Shown: piece after piece, positions 33,002-42,670 of the stretch
How positions within the stretch are numbered: position 1 is the stretch's first letter
How the letters are laid out: every line of letters starts with the position of its first letter
Assembly (NCBI GenBank): GCA_032017425.1
Contig: DALZPW010000006.1
Reading direction: 5' to 3' (one strand)
DNA: 64,000 bases
DNA from: Faucicola tetraodonis
GTDB taxonomy: Bacteria > Pseudomonadota > Gammaproteobacteria > Pseudomonadales > Moraxellaceae
The notes under the pieces: generated by a model
Seen by the model: the letters and a program-made list of their open reading frames with translations, nothing else
Databases searched by the model: none
What the model was told of the DNA's origin: nothing
Program-made: the position numbers and the translations under genes

Positions 33002-36000
33002 TTATCTTAAGAATGCCCGGGCATTTCTAAACATCCGCATCCACGCCCCATCATTATCCCACGCTTCAGGTTTCCAACTATGGTTATACGCCATCAAATT
33101 ACGCTCTGGGTGTGGCATCATCAAGGTCACACGCCCATCGGTACTACAAATCCCTGTCACCCCTTGCGGTGAGCCGTTTGGATTGAGCGGATAATGCTCA
33201 GTTGCTGTGCCGTGACTGTCCACATAACGCATCACAATTTGCCCATGTGCGCTCATTCCTGCGATATCGGTATCGCTCAACGTCGCAAAGCCTTCGCCAT
33301 GTGCCACCGCAATCGGTAGAATGCTCTCTTGCATGCCTTTTAACAGCACCGACTTGGTACGTTCAATTTTCACATTCACCGTGCGCGCTTCAAACCGTGC
33401 CGATTTATTGGCGATAAAACGGGGGAAATTCTCTGCGCCCGGTATCAGGTCTTTAAGCTGGCTCATCATCTGACAGCCATTACAGACGCCAAGCGAGAAG
33501 GTTTCTGGTCGGGTAAAGAATCGCACAAATTGCATGCGTAGTTCGTCATGAAACAGCACCGATTTTGCCCAGCCAGCGCCAGCGCCAAGCACATCGCCAT
33601 AACTAAAGCCGCCGCAAGCCACCAGCCCATCAAAGTCACGCAAGTTGACACGCCCTTTGAGTAAGTCACTCATATGCACATCGACGGCTTCTAGCCCTGC
33701 ACGTTTAAAGCCTGCCGCCATTTCTAGCTGACCATTCACGCCTTGCTCACGCAAAATGGCGACTTTGGGCTGTGCGCTGCGGCTATTGATGTAGGGGGCT
33801 TCAATCGCTTGGTTGAGATCATAATTGGCTTGGGCGATTAAGCCTTGATGTGAGTTATCACCAATCAAATCAAAGGCTTGTTGTACGCATTCGGGATTGT
33901 CACGGTTTTTGGCGATATGGTAGCTGACTTTGCTCCATTCTTGCTCAAGCTCGCTACGCTCAAAACGTAAATTTTGCGTGGCTGTTTGGATGAGTAAACT
34001 GTCTTCATCGGTGCTTTGACCGACTAGGCTTAACAACTCGCTGACGCCTGTGGTTTCGGCAAGCGCTAGCAACTGAGCCACCTGATGGCTTTTGACTTGA
34101 ATCACCGCACCGAGTTCCTCAGCAAACAACTGACCGAGTAAATTGTCATCAGATAACACCAATTTCACGCCTTGACGACTGGTGAATTGCATCTCAGCGA
34201 TGGTGGCAAGCAAACCGCCATCACCAATGTCATGATATGCCGTGATTAAGCCTTGGTTGTTAGCTTGCTGGATAAAGTTAAAAAAGTTGATTAAATCTTG
34301 CGGATTATCTAGGTCTGGGCAAGTATCGCCCAGTTGGCTTAGGGTTTGGGCAAGGATTGAGCCACCTAAGCGGAACTGACCTTTTGATAAGTCTAAACGA
34401 TAAAAAGCGGTTTCGCCAAGCGCTGAGCTGGTTAGCAATTCTGGGGTTAAGGTCTTGGTGACATCTTGCACAGGGGCAAAGGCAGTGATAATGAGCGACA
34501 TCGGTGACACCACAGATTTGTTTGCTTGCTCATCTGACCAATTCGCTCGCATCGACAAGCTGTCTTTACCCACAGGAATGGCAATACCAAGTGCCGGACA
34601 AAGCGCTTCGCCCACGGCATACACCGCATCAAACAAGGCTTGGTCTTCTTTGTCTTCACCACAGGCTGCCATCCAGTTCGCCGACAAGGTAATGTCTGAT
34701 AGCTTGGCGATATTCGCCCCTGCGATATTGGTAATGGCTTCGGCAACAGCAAGGCGCGCAGATGCAGCAGGATTAATCAAGGCAACTGGGGTACGCTCGC
34801 CCATACTCATGGCCTCGCCTGTCATCGGATTGCCATCGACAGGGATGAGAGCAGAAGCGGTAACAGCACAGTCCGCCACTGGCACTTGGTAACGTCCAAC
34901 ATATTGGTCACGTACTACCATACCCGTGATGGAACGATCGCCAATGCTAATTAAGAAAGATTTACTGGCAACCGTTGGATGACGCAGGACGTCTTTGACC
35001 GCTTCAGCCAAATCGACTTTATCAAGATTTAACGCTTGCAGTGTTGGCGTGCTACGGCTAAAGCTACGCTGCATTTTTGGCGTGCCACCGAGTAGCACTT
35101 GTAGGGGCATATCGACCGGTTGTTGGTCGCCTTTGGTGTTGAGTAGTGGGTCATTGACTACCAACTCACGCACGTCCGTCGCTTCACCCAAAATCGCATA
35201 CGGGCAACGCTCGCGCTCACAGATACTATCAAATAGCTCACGGCTCTGTGGACGGATTGCCAACACATAACGCTCTTGGGCTTCATTTGACCAAATCGCC
35301 ATTGGCGACATACCATGCTCAAGCGACGGCACTTTACGCAAGTTTAACACCGCCCCAAGTTCGTGGTCATTCACAAGCTCGGGCATGGCGTTTGACAAAC
35401 CCCCTGCCCCCACGTCATGAATTGACACAATCGGATTGTTATCTTCATCTGGCTGGTTTCCTGCCATTGCCCAACAGCGGTCAATGACTTCTTGACAGCG
35501 GCGTTCCATCTCGGCATTGTCACGTTGCACTGATGCAAAATCCAGGCCTTCATCAAGCTCGCCACTATCCACCGAACTTGCTGCGCCACCGCCCAAGCCG
35601 ATTTGCATGGCAGGACCCCCTAGCACAATCAGCAAATCGCCTTGCTGAATCGGATTTTTTTCCACCAAATTGCGTTTGATATTACCGTAACCACCGGCAA
35701 TCATAATAGGTTTGTGATAGCCCCGCATTTGGCTGCCATCTTGGTCTTTTGAGGTATCCAATTGAAATGAGCGAAAATAACCGACCAGATTTGGACGACC
35801 AAATTCATTGGAAAACGCCGCACTACCAAGCGGCGCTTGGGTCATGATTTCTAATGCGGACGCCATACGCGATGGCTTGCCGTAGTCAGCCGTCGAGACT
35901 TTTCCGCTGTGCTCCCATTTTTCTGGCATATCAGGCAGCTGCAAATGCGACACATGGAATCCTGCCAAGCCTGCTTTGGGTTTACCGCCACGACCTGTCG

Positions 36001-37009
36001 CGCCCTCGTCACGGATTTCCCCGCCAGAGCCTGTTGCCGCGCCTGCATAGGGTGCAATCGCCGTTGGGTGATTGTGGGTTTCGACTTTCATCAAGATATC
36101 AATCGGCTCTTGATGAAAATCGTATGCTAAATGATTGTTGTCGCTGTTTAATAGCGGATAAAAACGCTGCCCTTCATGCCCTTTTACCACCGCGGCATTG
36201 TCTTTATAGGCGGATAAAATATCGTTAGGATTTTGCTTGAAGGTATTTTTAATCATGCCAAACAAGGATTTTGGCTGTACTTCCCCATCAATCGTCCATT
36301 GCGCATTAAAAATCTTGTGACGGCAATGCTCCGAGTTGGCTTGGGCAAACATCATGAGCTCAACATCGGTCGGATTGCGCTTTAGCACATGAACGTAGGC
36401 ATCCATCAAGTAGTCAATATCTTGGCTCGATAACGCAAAACCGAACTCACGGTTGGCAGATTCTAACGCCTCACGCCCTTTGCCCATCACATCGACATGG
36501 TTGAGCGGTGCTGGCTCGTGGTCATCGAATAAATGCTGAGCCTTTGCCAAGTCATAAAATAGGCTTTGGGTCATGCGGTCGTACAACATCATCTCGATAT
36601 CATGCGGGAGCTTTTCAGGCAAATTTTCGCCTATGAGCGTATACACCACCAAGCGCTCAACACGCTCAATCGCTATCTCACAATTGTTAAAAATATCCGT
36701 CGCTTTACTTGCCCAAGGGCTAATCGTACCAAAACGTGGGCTGACGATAATTTGCAGCGCCTCTTTATTCTCATGTTGGCTTTCATGTTGGTTTTCATCT
36801 CGGCTTGCTTGATTAAGCGCGATTTCGTCACCGTGATTGAGCAAATCTACCGCTTTTTTATAGTCGTGTTCTGCCAAATCCTTAGAAAAAATATAAACTT
36901 GCTGGCTTTTTAAGTGGGTGATTTTGAGATTGGTTTTTTGGCTAAGGGAATTTAGCAGTTTGGTGGTTTGAAAATCGGTTAAAAATGGGTGTCCAGCGAT
37001 GATAGTCAT
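33002..37009 (-). CDS. purL: Phosphoribosylformylglycinamidine synthase
   Basis: Large single-chain FGAM synthase (1335 residues) of proteobacterial type, converting FGAR, ATP and glutamine to FGAM in purine synthesis. It has an N-terminal PurS-like region, an ATP/FGAR-binding half with MFAQANSEHCRHKIFNAQW, VETHNHPTAIAPYAGAATGS and VSIHDVGAGGLSNAMPELV, a pseudo-symmetric second half with GTPKMQRSF, and a C-terminal class I glutaminase (about 1060-1335): VNGQLEMAAGFKRAGLEAVD, nucleophile Cys in LGVCNGCQMM, and the His/Glu pair in MMPHPERNL. The ATG at 37009 is the usual start. It is monocistronic. Confidence 0.97.
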   Translation of the reverse strand: MTIIAGHPFLTDFQTTKLLNSLSQKTNLKITHLKSQQVYIFSKDLAEHDYKKAVDLLNHGDEIALNQASRDENQHESQHENKEALQIIVSPRFGTISPWASKATDIFNNCEIAIERVERLVVYTLIGENLPEKLPHDIEMMLYDRMTQSLFYDLAKAQHLFDDHEPAPLNHVDVMGKGREALESANREFGFALSSQDIDYLMDAYVHVLKRNPTDVELMMFAQANSEHCRHKIFNAQWTIDGEVQPKSLFGMIKNTFKQNPNDILSAYKDNAAVVKGHEGQRFYPLLNSDNNHLAYDFHQEPIDILMKVETHNHPTAIAPYAGAATGSGGEIRDEGATGRGGKPKAGLAGFHVSHLQLPDMPEKWEHSGKVSTADYGKPSRMASALEIMTQAPLGSAAFSNEFGRPNLVGYFRSFQLDTSKDQDGSQMRGYHKPIMIAGGYGNIKRNLVEKNPIQQGDLLIVLGGPAMQIGLGGGAASSVDSGELDEGLDFASVQRDNAEMERRCQEVIDRCWAMAGNQPDEDNNPIVSIHDVGAGGLSNAMPELVNDHELGAVLNLRKVPSLEHGMSPMAIWSNEAQERYVLAIRPQSRELFDSICERERCPYAILGEATDVRELVVNDPLLNTKGDQQPVDMPLQVLLGGTPKMQRSFSRSTPTLQALNLDKVDLAEAVKDVLRHPTVASKSFLISIGDRSITGMVVRDQYVGRYQVPVADCAVTASALIPVDGNPMTGEAMSMGERTPVALINPAASARLAVAEAITNIAGANIAKLSDITLSANWMAACGEDKEDQALFDAVYAVGEALCPALGIAIPVGKDSLSMRANWSDEQANKSVVSPMSLIITAFAPVQDVTKTLTPELLTSSALGETAFYRLDLSKGQFRLGGSILAQTLSQLGDTCPDLDNPQDLINFFNFIQQANNQGLITAYHDIGDGGLLATIAEMQFTSRQGVKLVLSDDNLLGQLFAEELGAVIQVKSHQVAQLLALAETTGVSELLSLVGQSTDEDSLLIQTATQNLRFERSELEQEWSKVSYHIAKNRDNPECVQQAFDLIGDNSHQGLIAQANYDLNQAIEAPYINSRSAQPKVAILREQGVNGQLEMAAGFKRAGLEAVDVHMSDLLKGRVNLRDFDGLVACGGFSYGDVLGAGAGWAKSVLFHDELRMQFVRFFTRPETFSLGVCNGCQMMSQLKDLIPGAENFPRFIANKSARFEARTVNVKIERTKSVLLKGMQESILPIAVAHGEGFATLSDTDIAGMSAHGQIVMRYVDSHGTATEHYPLNPNGSPQGVTGICSTDGRVTLMMPHPERNLMAYNHSWKPEAWDNDGAWMRMFRNARAFLR

Positions 37010-37359
37010 AGAAAGTTCCGCTTGCTTTGGGAAAAGTTGGGAAAATAACAGAAAAATTTGCGGCTATTATAGCATTAAACCCACGGGCGTATCACTTGTC
37101 TTGATGGTGATAGACTGTCATTTCACTTTGTGTTTTTTCTAAAGTGCCTTTCAATTGTGTTACCTTGCGATAACATCATTAACGGTTTTATACCAATTAC
37201 TTGCAGCTTTTCGACAGACATAAACAACAAAAGCCGATATTATCGTCCAAGTTAATGACTTTAACCGAGTTTTAAAATAAATTCTTAACCAGTTAGCAAT
37301 AAATTTTTTAGTATTAACTTTGAGACGTATAATAACCATATAATAACAAGGATATTCTC
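37010..37359. other. Divergent promoter region between purL and the PPOX-fold gene
   Basis: About 350 bp, AT-rich toward its right end. It must hold both promoters. No PurR-like box, RNA gene or repeat was recognised. Confidence 0.4.
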
Positions 37360-37866
37360 ATGGCAGATCTCACCAAAGCGCAACATATTGAAAATATTAA
37401 TAAAGTGATTAAAGGCGTCAAATATGCAATGATGACCACTATTACTGCAGACGAAAAACATTTACATGCGTGCCCAATGACCACCAATAAAAATGAATTA
37501 GAAAATGGTAAAATTTGGTTCATCGGCGATCGCAAATCAGAAACTGTCAAAGACTTGGAAAAAAACCCACAAGTCAACTTATCTTATACCTCAAGCGACC
37601 AAAAAGACTTTGTATCTATCAACGGTACGGCTAAGCTGGTTAATGACAAAGCCAAACTAGATGAGCTTTGGAGCCCAGTTTATGCGGCGTTCTATGAAAA
37701 AGGTAAAGAAGATCCTAACGTGCAAGTGATTTGCATTGAATGTAACGGTGCGCAGTATTGGTTAAGCGGTAACACAGTGGTGGATATGTTTAAGATGGTA
37801 TCAGCGGCTGTCCAAGAAGGGAAAACCGCAGAAAACATGGGTGAAAACCATGCCGTAACCTTTTAA
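37360..37866 (+). CDS. Pyridoxamine 5'-phosphate oxidase-fold (general stress protein 26-like) protein
   Basis: 168-residue split-barrel flavin-binding protein: KGVKYAMMTTITADEKHLHA, IWFIGDRKSETVKDLEKNP, VNLSYTSSDQKDFVSINGTA and LDELWSPVYAAFYEKGKEDP match the GSP26/PPOX class. Such proteins bind FMN or related flavins; substrates are unknown and some are stress-induced. The start ATG has AAGG upstream. It is a lone gene ending in a strong terminator. Confidence 0.88.
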   Translation: MADLTKAQHIENINKVIKGVKYAMMTTITADEKHLHACPMTTNKNELENGKIWFIGDRKSETVKDLEKNPQVNLSYTSSDQKDFVSINGTAKLVNDKAKLDELWSPVYAAFYEKGKEDPNVQVICIECNGAQYWLSGNTVVDMFKMVSAAVQEGKTAENMGENHAVTF

Positions 37867-37887
37867 TGATTGGCTTTAAAAAAATAT

Positions 37888-37915
37888 AACCCCAGTTTTT
37901 TAACTGGGGTTTTTT
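37888..37915 (+). terminator. Intrinsic terminator after the PPOX-fold gene
   Basis: AACCCCAGTT (37888-37897), TTTT loop, AACTGGGGTT (37902-37911), then Ts. Confidence 0.92.
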
Positions 37916-37991
37916 ATGGTAAATTTTTAGCTAACAATGTTTTAGAATAATCCATTTTTTTAACGTCATTAGCTTTTTTTAAAGTTATCGA

Positions 37992-38678
37992 TTAAGGCTG
38001 TTTTAGATAGGGCCATGCCGCTTTTAGATAAATAAACATTGACCATAACGTCAACACCACTGAAATGACCAATAGTAAATACCCCGTCATCTCAAGTGAT
38101 TCCCAATTGAGCAGTAACACTGTAATTGCCACCATTTGAAAAGTGGTTTTCATCTTGCCCACATATGACACTGCAACGCTGGTACGATTGCCTAGTTCTG
38201 CCATCCACTCACGCAAGGCAGAGACAGCAATCTCCCGTGAGATGATAACAATCGCTGAAATCGCCATGACAATGTCAGGATGCCACTGCACCAAAATAAT
38301 TAGCGCGGCAGCAACCATCAGTTTATCCGCCACAGGGTCAAGAAACCGCCCAAACGCCGATGTCATATTGAGCTTGCGAGCAAAGTAGCCATCTAACCAA
38401 TCGGTAATTGCCGCCAAAACAAATACAGCCGTCAATAAAAAGTGGCGTAGTAGGCTATCACTAAACTGATACATGCCTATATTGGCAATTGCATTGTCAC
38501 TAATGGCGCTCTGACCAATCCCCATCGCAGGTGGCCAATAAGCAATCGCCACAAACAGTGGAATCATCACGATGCGCGCAATGGTCAAGTTGTTGGGCAA
38601 GTTAAAAATACTGCCCGAGGCAACAGGGGGATGGGCTGTCTCGTCAGTCACTGGCTTATCAGTCATGGGATTTTTCAT
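37992..38678 (-). CDS. pgsA: CDP-diacylglycerol--glycerol-3-phosphate 3-phosphatidyltransferase
   Basis: Integral membrane CDP-alcohol phosphotransferase making phosphatidylglycerophosphate, the first committed step to phosphatidylglycerol and cardiolipin. FNLPNNLTIARIVMIPLF starts the conserved region and the catalytic signature DWLDGYFARKLNMTS / AFGRFLDPVADK (DGxxAR...GxxxDxxxD) is near residues 97-123. 228 residues with about five membrane helices; a 25-residue hydrophilic N-terminus is longer than in E. coli PgsA. The ATG at 38690-side is absent, so 38678 (or Met5) is the start. A gene-free stretch of about 480 bp lies between it and the island junction. Confidence 0.94.
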   Translation of the reverse strand: MKNPMTDKPVTDETAHPPVASGSIFNLPNNLTIARIVMIPLFVAIAYWPPAMGIGQSAISDNAIANIGMYQFSDSLLRHFLLTAVFVLAAITDWLDGYFARKLNMTSAFGRFLDPVADKLMVAAALIILVQWHPDIVMAISAIVIISREIAVSALREWMAELGNRTSVAVSYVGKMKTTFQMVAITVLLLNWESLEMTGYLLLVISVVLTLWSMFIYLKAAWPYLKQP

Positions 38679-39120
38679 TCATTCTTGTTGTAGGGCGCGG
38701 CGTAACGCTAATTTTAGTTGAAATAATTATAACGGTTCTCAAAGCAATGTCATTATTTTTTGCCAATAGTGCTTGTTTTTGTCATATTTTTCAACAATTA
38801 AGCCACTTTACCGTATTGATTTTATGGTATTTTTTACTAAATATGTCATTGTATAGAAAACACTTCAAAAGTAACAGGGTGTAATTAGCTAGTCAAAAAT
38901 TTAGACCTTTATTGTTATCATAACGTCCGACAACAATAATAAGAATTATTTCACTATTAGCAAATTTTGCTATTGTTAGGTTTCTTGAAAGTTGATTATT
39001 TTGCACCCAATTTATTAATCATAGCGTATCAACTTGCGTATTTTTTTATCAATTTTTTATTAATATAGTACTTGGACAATTTTGATAAATCGCGTTTATT
39101 GTCAAAAATTTTCAGACCTT
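38679..39120. other. AT-rich region between pgsA and the small RNA candidate
   Basis: About 440 bp without a gene. It should contain the pgsA promoter at its left end and the sRNA promoter at its right end. TTGGAC at 39073-39078 with TTTATT 17 bp downstream is a weak promoter candidate for the sRNA. Confidence 0.35.
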
Positions 39121-39179
39121 TAACACTTACTTGTGCTTTTCCTCAGCCCATTGCTCACCTCCTGCAATGGGTTTTTTTT
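39121..39179 (+). ncRNA. Candidate small RNA with anti-Shine-Dalgarno loop; integration target
   Basis: A perfect 8-bp hairpin, CCCATTGC (39147-39154) and GCAATGGG (39164-39171), is followed by eight Ts and forms an intrinsic terminator with no upstream gene on this strand. The 9-nt loop TCACCTCCT is identical to the anti-Shine-Dalgarno segment near the 3' end of 16S rRNA and could pair with AGGAGGTGA. ACACTTACTTG just upstream, and ATTGTCAAA before it, recur at the second candidate near 63.4 kb. The 3' half of the hairpin is the island attachment core, and integrases often use small RNA genes. The 5' end is not defined; expression is inferred. Confidence 0.55.
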
Positions 39180-39181
39180 AT
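39161..39181. repeat. attL: left 21-bp direct repeat of the island
   Basis: CCTGCAATGGG followed by eight Ts and AT, identical to 52487-52507. It covers the 3' arm of the sRNA terminator and its T-tract, so the hairpin is intact on this side after integration. Confidence 0.85.
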
Positions 39182-39655
39182 TATTCTAAATCATTGATAT
39201 ATATACACTTATTAAAATCAATATGAAATTTGACCACACTTTTGACCACACTTTTGTAATTCCGCTTGCCCTTTTTTGACTTAAATTATTTTTGTAACTG
39301 CGAAAAAATACCCCTGTCCAAACTTGGGCAAGGGTAAAAAATCTTAGGGTAATCTTAGGGCTTAAACTGGTAAGTAATTCGGTTTAATTGACTTGCCCTT
39401 GCATGGGGTTGTTTTGTCATTTTGGGGCTTACTAAATTCTTGACGGATCACAATGGCAAAATGCCCGTACACTTTGCCCTGTGAGGTGTTGTGTTAGGTG
39501 TTGCATTTTATAGTGTTATAAGGCATGTTTGTTCACACTTTTAAAGGTGTATTGTCTTACATACTTTTTTTACGAACTCTAATAATAGGATTAAGCACGA
39601 AAAAACGAATTGTTTGTAAACTTTTTGATTTTCTTTCTCCCTACTTGCTAACCAA
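39182..39655. other. Left-end spacer of the island with short tandem doublets
   Basis: About 470 bp without a convincing gene. TTTGACCACACT occurs twice in exact tandem at 39229-39252. ATCTTAGGG occurs at 39341 and 39352, and AGGTGTTG at 39484 and 39496. The position next to attL suggests arm-type integrase or excisionase sites, but function is unknown. Confidence 0.6.
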
Positions 39656-42600
39656 TCAACTATCCTCGATTATCTTTATCTCATCATTGGTCAATCCATA
39701 TAGCTGATATACCATGTTATCTATTTCTTTATCGGTTTGGCTAATTTTGGTTTGCAGGGCTTGGGCTCTGGTTTGTTCTGCCAAGAAGTATTCTTCCCAA
39801 TCGGCTTCATCTGCAAAGGCAAGTTTGATTTTCTTTTTACCTAATTCTTTGATGAATTCTTTATAGGTGAGATTTTGCCAGTTTTGTAGGTTTTTGCTAG
39901 GGCCGGTTAGGTCAAATTTGCGTTCTAAGGTGCGTAAGAATTTGCTATTAATCCCTTTTAATTCCTTGGTTAGATTTAACATTTCATTAGCTTTATCTAT
40001 AAATGGTCGTTGTTTTTCAATACTTACATTTTTAATAGGTAAAATCTTAATTACACTTGGTTTGATTTCAGCAAATGTTTTGTCTTTTTGTGGATTATTG
40101 ATTTTATAAACAAAATTAATTAGCCTAGAGTTTAAAAGAGTTAACATAAATTCTAGAGTATAGTTATCATCTATTAAAGAAACAATGAATAATGAGTTTT
40201 GAGGATAAAATTTTTCATAATCAATTACACAACGAATAATATCGCTAGTTTGACGCATTAAAATCTTTGGTGAATTAATTTTTAGCTCATTTGAAGGGTA
40301 CATTAGATTTTTGCCATAATGAATATATTCAATATTTTTGGTATCGAACAAATACCTATTTACATTACTACCTACTACTAAAGGTTTCCATTCATCACTT
40401 AGTTTTTGAGATGAGTGATAAATTCTTGCCTTTAACATTTCTTTTGTTTGTGCTGGATTACCATGCCCAACTTGATAAGGTTTAATACCCCAAATAATTT
40501 CTGCAACTTGATAGAAGGGTTTTGAATTGATATTTAATTTCTTGAGTAAAGAAATTTTGCTTGTATCAATATCTATAAGAATTCTTGAATATTCATCATC
40601 TAACCAATAACTTTTATCAGCTGAATTTTCACTAACAACCTCGTTGTTTTTTAAACGTTTTACCTTAATTGATTTCTGATTAGTTTTACTTTTACATAGG
40701 ATAATAGTTGAACTTTCAACAGTTGCATCTTCAAAAACACCATCGCCATAATCTATAACTTCAGTCAAATCATAATCTAATAGTTGTATTCTGAAAGATT
40801 TTGCAGAGTTGATTAGCATCCAAGTGTTAGGAATAATTTCCCCAAAATAACCATTTGGCTTTAGCATTTCAATCATTGCAAAAGTAAAAAACAAGTAAGT
40901 ATCGTTTGTTTTAGAATTAATAAAGTTATACTTCTTATTTAAGAAATCTTTATCTTTCCCTTCGACTTTAGCACCATAAGGCGGATTACCAATTACCACA
41001 TCAAACCCGCCCTTTTTAAACACCTCGGGAAACTCTTTTTCCCAATTAAATGCCTTCTCGCCCGCCACACTCACATCATCAATCAGCGAATTACCACACT
41101 TCAAGTTTTCATTCAGATTTGACAACTTACGATGCGGTTCTGCCGTGCGAAGCCACAACGACAACTTGGCAATCTCAACTGATTCTTGATTGATATCCAC
41201 CCCAAACAAATTATGCTCCAAAATGTGATTTCGCACCTCTTGGAATACCAAACCACCACCGAATAGCTTACTTTCTAGCTCATCAAGGTAGGCGTGCTCG
41301 GCCATCAAAAAATTTAACGCCTCATTCAAAAAAGCCCCACTCCCACACGCAGGGTCGCAAATCGTGATATCAAGTAACCACGCTCGATAATCCTTTAGGC
41401 GTTGTAATAGCGTTTCTTGGGTTTTCTTTTGGCGTTTCTTATCGGTGATATAGTCCTCGTCATTTATGCCAATGTCTGTCTTCTTATCGGCACATAGCTT
41501 GCCCACCGTGTTTTGTACGATATAGCTGGTGATATATTTGGGCGTATAAAACACCCCATCTTTTTTGCGTTTGGATTGGGCTTTGTCAAGTACCTCACCG
41601 TTTAGTTCTGCCTTGATTTCGTCAATCTCGGTCAAGCTGTTTTCAAAGATATGCCCCAAAATATTGACATCCACCTCACTGGCAAAGTCATAATCGGAAA
41701 GTTTGGCAATATGGACGGATAACACCTCATCGGATATTTTGACATTATCTAGCACATCATCGGGCTTAAACAAGCCACCGTTATAGGCGAAGATTTCGCT
41801 ATGGTCATCCTTATAGCCCGTATTCAAAAAACCAAAATAACTATTTAATTTGTCATTTAAGCTCATTGGGATTTTGAGTTTTTTGGCTTGTTCCCATTCA
41901 TTTAGCATAGTACGGGCGGTATTTGCGGCAAGTAGCCCGCCATCTTCGGCAAAGAAAATAAATAGCAAGCGGTCAAGGAGCTTTTGTGATTTTTGAAATA
42001 ACACCAATGGCTCATATTGCGGATTGTTTTTAACCAAGTCATCAAATAACGCCCGCTTGAAGGTGGAATAATCTTTATACAGCTGTTTGGTGACTTTTTC
42101 CTCTTGGCTGATACTCTCGGCCTTGATTTTTAGTGGGATATCTGCCAGTAAGTTATCGAATTTTAGTAACAAGTATAAAAAGTTAAAATCTTCTCGGCTG
42201 ATTTTGAATAAGTCAAATTCGACAAACTCCACCGCATTATCAATATAAAACCGCAATTTTTGAAAGTTAGAAGTAATCACATAACGGCAAGTAGGATGGT
42301 TGTTCTTATAGCCAAAGGCTTGTGATTCGATGCTGGCAAGGTCAGTGGTGTCCATGCCTTTAAGCTCGATCACGGCTAGGGCTTTGCCACCTTTGAGAAT
42401 TGCCCCATCACACTTTTTTGCCCCTTTGATATTTTTAAGTTCGGTGGTGAGATTGAAGTTCGGTTGGGGGTTTTTAGTGTAGCCAAAAATATTGACAAAT
42501 AAATCAATTAAAAACTCGCCTTGGTACTGTTCTTCTTTGCTTTGCTTGATGTTGGCTTGAATGTCGCTATCGTGAAAATGACGTTGGAATTTTTCCCATG

Positions 42601-42670
42601 CGTGATTGACGTCATCTTGGTTTAGGGTTTTGAGGGCATTTTTGACAATGATAGGCTGGAATAATGACAT
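39656..42670 (-). CDS. Type IIG restriction-modification enzyme (Eco57I-like)
   Basis: 1004-residue single-chain enzyme joining nuclease, methyltransferase and target recognition. The N-terminal nuclease region carries a PD-(D/E)xK-type site: Asp88 in KKCDGAIL and Glu102-x-Lys104 in AVIELKG. The N6-adenine methyltransferase core has the SAM motif DPACGSGAFLNEAL near residue 438 and the catalytic NPPYG near residue 560. A TaqI-like target-recognition region and a coiled C-terminal part follow. One protein is enough for restriction and modification, so no partner gene is needed. It is the likely anti-phage cargo of the island. The recognition sequence cannot be predicted. An upstream spacer of about 690 bp may allow separate control. 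Confidence 0.9.
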   Translation of the reverse strand: MSLFQPIIVKNALKTLNQDDVNHAWEKFQRHFHDSDIQANIKQSKEEQYQGEFLIDLFVNIFGYTKNPQPNFNLTTELKNIKGAKKCDGAILKGGKALAVIELKGMDTTDLASIESQAFGYKNNHPTCRYVITSNFQKLRFYIDNAVEFVEFDLFKISREDFNFLYLLLKFDNLLADIPLKIKAESISQEEKVTKQLYKDYSTFKRALFDDLVKNNPQYEPLVLFQKSQKLLDRLLFIFFAEDGGLLAANTARTMLNEWEQAKKLKIPMSLNDKLNSYFGFLNTGYKDDHSEIFAYNGGLFKPDDVLDNVKISDEVLSVHIAKLSDYDFASEVDVNILGHIFENSLTEIDEIKAELNGEVLDKAQSKRKKDGVFYTPKYITSYIVQNTVGKLCADKKTDIGINDEDYITDKKRQKKTQETLLQRLKDYRAWLLDITICDPACGSGAFLNEALNFLMAEHAYLDELESKLFGGGLVFQEVRNHILEHNLFGVDINQESVEIAKLSLWLRTAEPHRKLSNLNENLKCGNSLIDDVSVAGEKAFNWEKEFPEVFKKGGFDVVIGNPPYGAKVEGKDKDFLNKKYNFINSKTNDTYLFFTFAMIEMLKPNGYFGEIIPNTWMLINSAKSFRIQLLDYDLTEVIDYGDGVFEDATVESSTIILCKSKTNQKSIKVKRLKNNEVVSENSADKSYWLDDEYSRILIDIDTSKISLLKKLNINSKPFYQVAEIIWGIKPYQVGHGNPAQTKEMLKARIYHSSQKLSDEWKPLVVGSNVNRYLFDTKNIEYIHYGKNLMYPSNELKINSPKILMRQTSDIIRCVIDYEKFYPQNSLFIVSLIDDNYTLEFMLTLLNSRLINFVYKINNPQKDKTFAEIKPSVIKILPIKNVSIEKQRPFIDKANEMLNLTKELKGINSKFLRTLERKFDLTGPSKNLQNWQNLTYKEFIKELGKKKIKLAFADEADWEEYFLAEQTRAQALQTKISQTDKEIDNMVYQLYGLTNDEIKIIEDS

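Noticed and set aside
39100..39181. tRNA gene as the island integration target
   Set aside because: No cloverleaf, T-loop or CCA-like end is present; the target is a hairpin with a T-tract.
39525..39707. Rightward 60-codon open frame at the left end of the island
   Set aside because: It overlaps the 3' end of the restriction-modification gene on the opposite strand and lacks a proper start signal.
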